Shown: positions 15,120 to 19,562 of the stretch, one piece after another
Position numbering within the stretch: the first letter of the stretch is position 1
Layout: every line of letters starts with the position of its first letter
NCBI GenBank assembly: GCA_007129225.1
Contig: SKVX01000099.1
Span: forward strand, 1 to 19,562
Source of the DNA: Halomonas sp.
GTDB lineage: Bacteria > Pseudomonadota > Gammaproteobacteria > Pseudomonadales > Halomonadaceae
Reading direction: 5' to 3'
DNA length: 19,562 nt
Position numbers and translations under genes: made by a program
Notes under the pieces: generated by a model
The model's input: the letters and a program-made list of their open reading frames with translations, nothing else
The model's database searches: none
What the model was told of the DNA's origin: nothing

Positions 15120-15506
15120 GTATCGAGCGCTCCCTGCCGACGCATTGACCCAGGGTCGGGCAAAGGGGCAATTCTACGCCAAGGGCGCGTCATCTCACAC
15201 TCTGTTGGCCAGTCGGCGTGGCAGGCTTGCCCCCATGGCCCCGTGCCCATGCTGTCGATATGGCATAGTTCAGGCGCGCGATTCGCTGGACGCTCCGAAT
15301 TTTTCTATCTAAAGTTGTTTGGGCGGGCATGGTGGTTCGCCATTCATGCAATAACCGTTGCGTTGGACAGCAAGTGGGAAGTCGTTAGTTGTATGTCGAT
15401 CTGTCGATACACCCGAAGCGCACTTTTCTCGCCTTGCCCACGCACTTCGGGCCTTCGGCACTGCCGAGTGCCCAGCACGATCAATCAGTAAGCAAGGAAA
15501 TCGACA
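15120..15506. other. Divergent intergenic region between the LysE-type gene and csp
   Basis: This 387-bp stretch has no ORF that I can support. It holds a dyad GACCC-A-GGGTC (15147-15157) just downstream of a minus-strand TAGAAT box, an 11-bp GGCTTGCCCCC match (15224-15234) to the end of the 14288-14451 element, and an AT-rich patch near 15298-15316. A hairpin (15457-15472, 6-bp stem) sits in the presumed cold-shock leader, about 35 nt before the start codon. No promoter here was convincing. Confidence 0.5.
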
Positions 15507-15713
15507 ATGGCAACTGGCACTGTCAAGTGGTTCAACGATACCAAGGGCTATGGCTTCATCTCTCCGGACGACGGTGGTGACGATCTGTTTGCCCACTTCT
15601 CCGAGATTCAGGCTGACGGCTTCAAGACCCTGCAGGATGGCCAAAAGGTCACCTTCGAAGTCACCCAGGGGAAGAAGGGCCTTCAGGCCTCCAACATCAA
15701 GCTCGCCGACTGA
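15507..15713 (+). CDS. Cold-shock protein (CspA family)
   Basis: A 68-residue single cold-shock domain. It has the two RNA-binding motifs, KGYGFIS (13-19, RNP1) and DLFAHFS (26-32, RNP2; Ala replaces the usual Val), plus GTVKWFN at the N-terminus. It binds single-stranded RNA/DNA and acts as an RNA chaperone. AAGGAA precedes the ATG by 7 nt. The gene probably has a long structured leader, as cold-shock genes often do, and ends at the strong terminator 15772-15799. The exact paralogue (CspA, CspD and so on) is not assigned; the length and absence of a C-terminal extension fit the CspA type. Confidence 0.95.
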   Translation: MATGTVKWFNDTKGYGFISPDDGGDDLFAHFSEIQADGFKTLQDGQKVTFEVTQGKKGLQASNIKLAD

Positions 15714-15741
15714 GCTACTGCTTCGGCAGGCGTAGACGCTT

Positions 15742-15758
15742 GGCCTCTGATTGAGGCC
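15742..15758 (+). other. Hairpin in the csp 3' untranslated region
   Basis: GGCCTC and GAGGCC pair around a TGATT loop, 28 bp after the csp stop and before the main terminator. There is no T tract, so it is more likely a 3' stabilising stem than a terminator. Confidence 0.35.
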
Positions 15759-15771
15759 GGGCCCCCAGACG

Positions 15772-15799
15772 AAAGGCCCACCTGACGGTGGGCCTTTTT
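15772..15799 (+). terminator. Strong rho-independent terminator of csp, probably bidirectional
   Basis: An 11-bp stem (15772-15782 with 15787-15797) and TGAC loop is followed by TTTTT on the plus strand. On the minus strand the same stem is followed by TTTCG, and it lies 24 bp past the stop of the convergent lipoprotein gene, so it can serve both. Confidence 0.88.
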
Positions 15800-15823
15800 C
15801 ATGGCAGGTCGAAGCCTGGCTCT

Positions 15824-16504
15824 TTAATCCTCTATGTCGAACTGCGGCGCCTCACTCTGCGGTTCGCGACGCTCGGCTTCTTCGAACTGCTCATCGAGCT
15901 GACGGCGCGCCTCTTCGAAGCGTCGCTCGGTTTCCTCCAGCATGGCGTCGATATCCGACTGAGTCGTCTCGCCACGCCGCTCCGCTTCCTCGTCGATGGC
16001 CGAAGGCGTATCACCCGTATCGTCCTGCATGGGTTCGATCGTCGAGCGGAAATCCGTGGTGTCATCCATGGGCTCCAATACCGGCGAATCCCGCTCGACC
16101 TCTTCATACTGTTCGTCGATGCGCCGCTGCGCCTCTTCGAAGCGCCGCTCGGTGTCCTCCAGGATGGCATCGATATCCGCGCTGGTGGGTTCACCCGGCA
16201 GGGCACCCCCTTCGTCCAGGGTGGCGGCCGGTGACTCGCCCAGCGTATCGACATCCGCTTCGATCTCGTCGCCCGGCTCCATGGGGGCAACCTCTTCAGG
16301 TACCGCCTCCTCCTCTGTCACGGGCGGATCCTCGGGCATCGCGTCCGTATCATCGGGCATGGTGTCTTCCGGTGCCTCGCCCGCGGGAATTTCCATCTCC
16401 TCGACTTCGGGTGCCCCGGCCTCGTCCTCCGTATCGCCACAGCCGGCAACGCCCAGCGCAAGGGTCAGCCCAACCGCGGCAAGTTTCCAGGGGGTCTTCG
16501 CCAT
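15824..16504 (-). CDS. Acidic lipoprotein with a duplicated charged helix
   Basis: A 226-residue protein of unrecognised family. The N-terminus is a lipoprotein signal (Lys, hydrophobic stretch, then GVAGC with Cys22 as the lipidation site). Residue 23 is Gly, with Asp following, so outer or inner membrane retention is unclear. Residues 24-107 are very rich in Glu, Asp and Pro. Two related 29-residue modules (110-138 and 184-212), each DIDA-LE-TERRFEEA-R--DEQ-EE-ER, are predicted charged helices or coiled coils and share about 22 residues. A smaller repeat, EPMDDTTD versus EPMQDDTGD, lies between them. GGAG precedes the ATG by 8 nt. The extreme acidity suits a periplasmic protein in a salt-adapted cell. 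Confidence 0.75.
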   Translation of the reverse strand: MAKTPWKLAAVGLTLALGVAGCGDTEDEAGAPEVEEMEIPAGEAPEDTMPDDTDAMPEDPPVTEEEAVPEEVAPMEPGDEIEADVDTLGESPAATLDEGGALPGEPTSADIDAILEDTERRFEEAQRRIDEQYEEVERDSPVLEPMDDTTDFRSTIEPMQDDTGDTPSAIDEEAERRGETTQSDIDAMLEETERRFEEARRQLDEQFEEAERREPQSEAPQFDIED

Positions 16505-16655
16505 TCAAATATCTCCAGTCAATGTGAGGCCGTCAGGAAAAGAGATCCATTGCAGCAAAGCCCTGACGAACCTGCAAGTCGACAGCATCTGCTGTGTGCT
16601 AGGGAATTGGACAGCACATCGGCAAAACGATCCCTTCCGGGGAAAGCGCAGTGCA

Positions 16656-18593
16656 TCAATCGGCGGCCGTGGCCGGCAGGGGGCAGCCCATGGACCAGGC
16701 GACGGCGCGCAGCATCTCGGCTTCGCCAGGAGCAATGTGACCGTCATGGAACGCGCAGCGCGCCATGGCATCCAGCAGCAGGACCTTGTCGTCATCCCTC
16801 AACTGCAGTAGCTGCTCCATGGCCTGATCCAGCTCCGCCGGGGCCGCCGGCCGGTCAATGTAAGCAAGCGTGATCGGCAATACCTGCAGGGCGGACTGGA
16901 AGGCATCCCTGGCTTCCGCCTCGTCCACGTCCCCCGCCCTGGCCAGGCTCGACAGCAAGCGTGCAACGGCGGCCTCCAGCTCGGACAGGTGGCGATGACG
17001 GTGACGGCGGTGGCGTGGCCCTTCGATGCCCACTAGCACGAGCCGGTGCAACGCCCACTGCAGGGCACCGGGCCGCGTCTCCTCGGCCATCAGCCGGGCG
17101 AGACAGGCGCGGAAGCCGGCGAACTGAGCCGTGGTCAGCTGGCGCAGCACCGGCAGTGCCAGTTCGATCAGCGCCAGCCGCTGGCCTGGGGTCATGGCAG
17201 CCAGCGGAGGTACAAGGCGGTCCAGCTCCACCAGCACCTCGGGAAGCGCCTGGTCCACCAGCGCCTGACGCTGGCGCTGTCGGCTGGATGGATCAACGCC
17301 CATCAATATGCCGTAGACCATCGCCCGGGCGGCATAGGGCTCATGGGCAGCCTCCAGCAGGCGGTCGTCCAGCCCATCCAAGGTCTGGCGCGCACGCAGG
17401 ATATCCGCCGGGCCGGGCTGTCCAACCCGCTGCGACAGGCCATGCGTACCGGCAGAGTGTGTCGTAGTGGGTCGAGACGACAGGGAATCAATGGCGGCCA
17501 GACCCGCCAGCCCGGCAGACGCTGGCACATCGCCGGGCTCGCGTCTTTCGGCTGCCGGCTCGTCGGCAACCGGGCGCGGCTCCGGGAGGCTTCCATCCCA
17601 ATCGGGCTCTAGTCTCTCGATACGCGCAGTCAGCGGCGGGTGAGTGGCGGTGAGTCCGCTCAGGCCACGCAGGCCACGACCGAAATAGAGATGGCTGAAT
17701 TCCGCCGCCTGGGTGGCGCGCAACTCTGAGCCCTGGGAGTGAGCTGCCAAGCGCTTCAGCGCCCGCGCCATGCCGTCCGGGTTGCGGGTGTATTGCACCG
17801 CACTGGCGTCGGCGAGAAACTCGCGCTGCCGACTGACAGCAGCCTTGATGAGGTTACCGCAAAGTGTGCCCACATAGCCCACCGCCATCAGGGCGATGCC
17901 GGCACCCAGCATGACGGCCTGGCCGTTGCCGCGACGCGAGCTGCGCACCGCGCGTCGGCCGGCCATGCCGCGCAGTAGCATGCGACCCACCAGACCAATC
18001 ACCAGAATGCCGTAGAGTAACGCGACGAGGCGCATGTTGAGGCGCATATCACCGTGCAGGATATGGCTGAATTCATGAGCGATGACGCCCTGGAGCTCGT
18101 CACGATCGAGTGACTCGATAGCGCCACGAGTGACCCCGATGGCGGCATCGTGGGGCGCATGGCCCGCAGCAAAGGCGTTGATCGAGGGCTCCTCCAACAC
18201 GTAGACCGCCGGTACGGGCATGCCAGAGGCGATGGCCATCTCCTCGACCACATTGAGCAGTCGCTGCTCGTCGGCATCGTGGGTACTGGCATTAATCAGG
18301 CGCCCCCCCAAGGCTTCGGCGACGGCAGAGCCGCCGCCCCGTAGCTGCTGGTGGCGCATCAGGCTTCCCATTGCCACCACCGCCACCACCCCGAGGGCGA
18401 CGCTGCCAAGCAGCACCGGGTCGAAGGCGCGCGCCAGCGGATCGGCACCGGCCTGCCCGCCGTCGAGCAGCGCCATGGCCACCGCCACGATCAACACCGC
18501 CGCGACCACCATGCCGGCCACCGCCACGAGCAGTAGAAGCACCAGCCTTGCCGTCAGCCGCCGCGCCTGGTCCTGAGCTCCGAAAAAATCCAT
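16656..18593 (-). CDS. M48 family metalloprotease, HtpX-like, with long C-terminal extension
   Basis: A 645-residue membrane protease. Hydrophobic segments at about 15-43 and 60-78 precede the zinc site HEFSH (173-177), followed by two more (about 188-206 and 226-248). Glu258 in SRQREFLADASAV is the likely third zinc ligand. HtpX proper is near 290 residues; here about 300 more follow. The last ~60 residues (AFHDGHIAPGEAEMLRAVAWSMGCPLP) resemble TerB-like helical domains. It lies 11 bp downstream of lemA, an arrangement seen in many bacteria, and probably acts on membrane or envelope proteins. I give no gene symbol because the architecture differs from classical HtpX. Confidence 0.88.
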   Translation of the reverse strand: MDFFGAQDQARRLTARLVLLLLVAVAGMVVAAVLIVAVAMALLDGGQAGADPLARAFDPVLLGSVALGVVAVVAMGSLMRHQQLRGGGSAVAEALGGRLINASTHDADEQRLLNVVEEMAIASGMPVPAVYVLEEPSINAFAAGHAPHDAAIGVTRGAIESLDRDELQGVIAHEFSHILHGDMRLNMRLVALLYGILVIGLVGRMLLRGMAGRRAVRSSRRGNGQAVMLGAGIALMAVGYVGTLCGNLIKAAVSRQREFLADASAVQYTRNPDGMARALKRLAAHSQGSELRATQAAEFSHLYFGRGLRGLSGLTATHPPLTARIERLEPDWDGSLPEPRPVADEPAAERREPGDVPASAGLAGLAAIDSLSSRPTTTHSAGTHGLSQRVGQPGPADILRARQTLDGLDDRLLEAAHEPYAARAMVYGILMGVDPSSRQRQRQALVDQALPEVLVELDRLVPPLAAMTPGQRLALIELALPVLRQLTTAQFAGFRACLARLMAEETRPGALQWALHRLVLVGIEGPRHRRHRHRHLSELEAAVARLLSSLARAGDVDEAEARDAFQSALQVLPITLAYIDRPAAPAELDQAMEQLLQLRDDDKVLLLDAMARCAFHDGHIAPGEAEMLRAVAWSMGCPLPATAAD

Positions 18594-18604
18594 TCCTACC
18601 CCCG

Positions 18605-19201
18605 TCAGAAACTGACCTTGGGTGCCGCCTGAATCTCGGCGCTATCCTCGAATTCGAGCAGCGCCGCATCCTCACGATGCCCCATGGGGCCGGCGAGCAG
18701 GATCGGGGGGAAGCTCTGCTTGTAGGTGTTGTACTGCATGACCGCGTCGTTGAAGGCCTGCCGCGCGAAGGCGACGCGGTTTTCTGTGCTGGTGAGCGTC
18801 TCGGAGAGCTGACGCATGTTCTCGGAAGCCTTGAGATCCGGGTACGCCTCCATGACCATGTTGAAGCGCCCGAGTGCCGCTCCCAGCGCCCCTTCGGCCC
18901 CGGCCAATTCGGCCATGGCACCCGGCTCGCCGGGCTGCGCCGCAGCATGCTTGAGACCCGCCAGGGCCGTGTTGCGCGCCTCGGTGACGGCCTCCAGGGT
19001 CTCCCGCTCGTGGGCCATGTAGGCCTTGGCCGTCTCCACCAGGTTGGGGATGAGGTCGTAACGACGCTTGAGCTGAACCTCGATCTGGGCAAAGGCGTTC
19101 TGATAGCGGTTCTTCAGGGCCACAAGCCGATTGTAGATACTGACGCTGTAGATGACTATCAGGCCCAGCACCACCAGTACTATGATAAGCGAGACATTCA
19201 T
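18605..19201 (-). CDS. lemA: LemA family protein
   Basis: A 198-residue protein with an N-terminal membrane anchor (NVSLIIVLVVLGLIVIYSVS) and a helical body with the family signature QLKRRYDLIPNLVETAKAYMAHE near residues 42-64, then YPDLKASENMRQL. The body is expected to form a helical bundle outside or at the inner membrane. The frame extends upstream to 19279, but that added segment is Arg-rich repeat sequence without a Shine-Dalgarno; AGGAG at 19207-19211, 5 nt before the ATG at 19201, decides the start. LemA and M48 proteases often occur together, but the molecular role is unclear. The name is that of the family, not of the unrelated LemA sensor kinase of Pseudomonas. Confidence 0.9.
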   Translation of the reverse strand: MNVSLIIVLVVLGLIVIYSVSIYNRLVALKNRYQNAFAQIEVQLKRRYDLIPNLVETAKAYMAHERETLEAVTEARNTALAGLKHAAAQPGEPGAMAELAGAEGALGAALGRFNMVMEAYPDLKASENMRQLSETLTSTENRVAFARQAFNDAVMQYNTYKQSFPPILLAGPMGHREDAALLEFEDSAEIQAAPKVSF

Positions 19202-19206
19202 GGCCG

Positions 19207-19211
19207 CTCCT
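19207..19211 (-). promoter_or_regulatory. Ribosome binding site fixing the lemA start
   Basis: AGGAG on the minus strand lies 5 nt before the ATG at 19201. It argues against the in-frame upstream start at 19279. Confidence 0.7.
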
Positions 19212-19214
19212 CTC

Positions 19215-19262
19215 CGTTTTGCGCGATGCGCATAAGCCCGTTTGGCGCGATACGCGCGATCC
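19215..19262. repeat. Two tandem 24-bp palindromic units in the lemA leader
   Basis: Units 19215-19238 and 19239-19262 match at 18 of 24 positions, and a third partial unit may begin at 19263 (CGTTCAGGATGA). Each has its own hairpin: TGCGC-GAT-GCGCA (19220-19232) and GCGCG-ATA-CGCGC (19245-19257). They lie directly upstream of the lemA Shine-Dalgarno. Confidence 0.5.
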
Positions 19263-19443
19263 CGTTCAGGATGACACACACAGTCTTGACCCTGATCAAT
19301 TCACGGCAAGCCAGGCTTGTCCGTACAAGGCCATGCGCGATGATATAGTGTGGCCACAGCCGTATCATGCCGCCAGTGACCTTGGCACATCGTCCAGCGC
19401 CACCTGTCGTTCATCGAATCAGGCTAATGTTACTATCCGGACT

Positions 19444-19459
19444 GACAGGCTAGCCTGTC
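19444..19459. promoter_or_regulatory. Perfect 16-bp palindrome, candidate operator
   Basis: GACAGGCTAGCCTGTC is fully symmetrical without a spacer and lies 66 bp before the likely start of the plus-strand gene. Without a loop it is more likely a protein-binding site than an RNA hairpin. Confidence 0.4.
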
Positions 19460-19525
19460 CACGCCACGCATAACAGCGACAAGGCCGATTGTCGTATCAA
19501 CGGAACATGCCTCAGGGAGCCGTTC

Positions 19526-19562
19526 TTGGCAGAGCAACTCAAGGATTTTCTCCATGCGCTGA
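19526..19562 (+). CDS. Start of a truncated gene, possibly adenosine/adenine deaminase
   Basis: The last 37 bases fit the beginning of a coding region with a TTG start at 19526, preceded by AGGGAG 6 nt upstream. It would read MAEQLKDFLHAL and run off the window. Adenosine/adenine deaminases typically have a short leader ending in a few residues such as F..AL immediately before the metal-binding PKAELHLH motif, so this is a reasonable guess, but the diagnostic motif is outside the window. Another reading, from ATG 19507 in a different frame, is less supported. Confidence 0.4.
   Translation, partial: MAEQLKDFLHAL

Larger units (their letters stand above)
19202..19525. other. Divergent intergenic region between lemA and the terminal gene
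   Basis: A 324-bp non-coding stretch holding the lemA tandem units and, nearer the plus-strand gene, a perfect 16-bp palindrome and a CGACAA/TTGTCG dyad (19477-19494). An AT-rich GATATAGT patch near 19339 could be a -10 element on the plus strand, but no -35 fits well. Confidence 0.5.

Noticed and set aside
15281..15304. ATTCG...CGAAT followed by TTTTT as a terminator
   Set aside because: The stem is only 5 bp with a 10-nt loop, and there is no plus-strand gene upstream to terminate.
16628..16640. TCCC/GGGA hairpin followed by TTTT on the minus strand as the M48 terminator
   Set aside because: A 4-bp stem is too weak; the region may contain a factor-dependent stop instead.
1..19562. tRNA genes, CRISPR arrays, transposases, phage genes, toxin-antitoxin pairs
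   Set aside because: No cloverleaf-like segment, regularly spaced repeats, transposase or integrase motifs, or small paired ORFs of that type were seen on either strand.

Overview
The window looks like chromosomal core DNA from a GC-rich gammaproteobacterium, most likely a halomonad or close relative. This rests on recognisable housekeeping proteins (GpsA, SixA, PntA/PntB, HtpG, Slt, a CspA-type protein), GC-rich codon use and a very acidic exported protein; no rRNA or marker gene confirms it. There is no phage, transposase, CRISPR array or tRNA gene.

Layout. (1) 149-2927, minus strand: a compact run of two alpha/beta hydrolases and a patatin-type serine hydrolase, closed by a hairpin at 127-158. 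(2) 3027-4076, plus strand: a 33-codon membrane mini-protein abutting an AEC-family transporter. (3) 4112-5699, minus: gpsA and sixA overlapping by 8 bp. (4) 5818-8851, minus: pntA-pntB, the proton-translocating transhydrogenase, with a terminator at 5745-5765. (5) 9109-11013, minus: htpG with a near-consensus sigma-32 promoter at 11085-11112 and a UUCG-loop terminator at 9047-9072. (6) 11108-12098, minus: two overlapping hotdog thioesterases. (7) 12298-14250, plus: slt, a soluble lytic transglycosylase. (8) 14288-14451: a non-coding element with perfect 13-bp terminal inverted repeats, between slt and a convergent LysE/RhtB exporter (14475-15119). (9) 15507-15713, plus: a cold-shock protein with a strong terminator shared with a convergent, highly acidic, internally duplicated lipoprotein (15824-16504). 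(10) 16656-19201, minus: lemA followed by an HtpX-like M48 metalloprotease with a long C-terminal extension. (11) 19526-end, plus: the first 12 codons of another gene, possibly an adenosine/adenine deaminase.

Functional themes are redox balance (PntAB, GpsA), envelope and protein quality control (HtpG, Slt, LemA plus M48 protease, lipoprotein), small-molecule export (AEC, LysE) and ester/thioester hydrolysis (patatin, two alpha/beta hydrolases, two thioesterases). Most of the window is ordinary. The less explained items are the 14288-14451 element, the duplicated acidic lipoprotein, the mini-protein ahead of the AEC transporter, the tandem palindromic units in the lemA leader, and several unassigned dyads near gene starts. 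I did not find convincing evidence of a wholly new multi-gene system.
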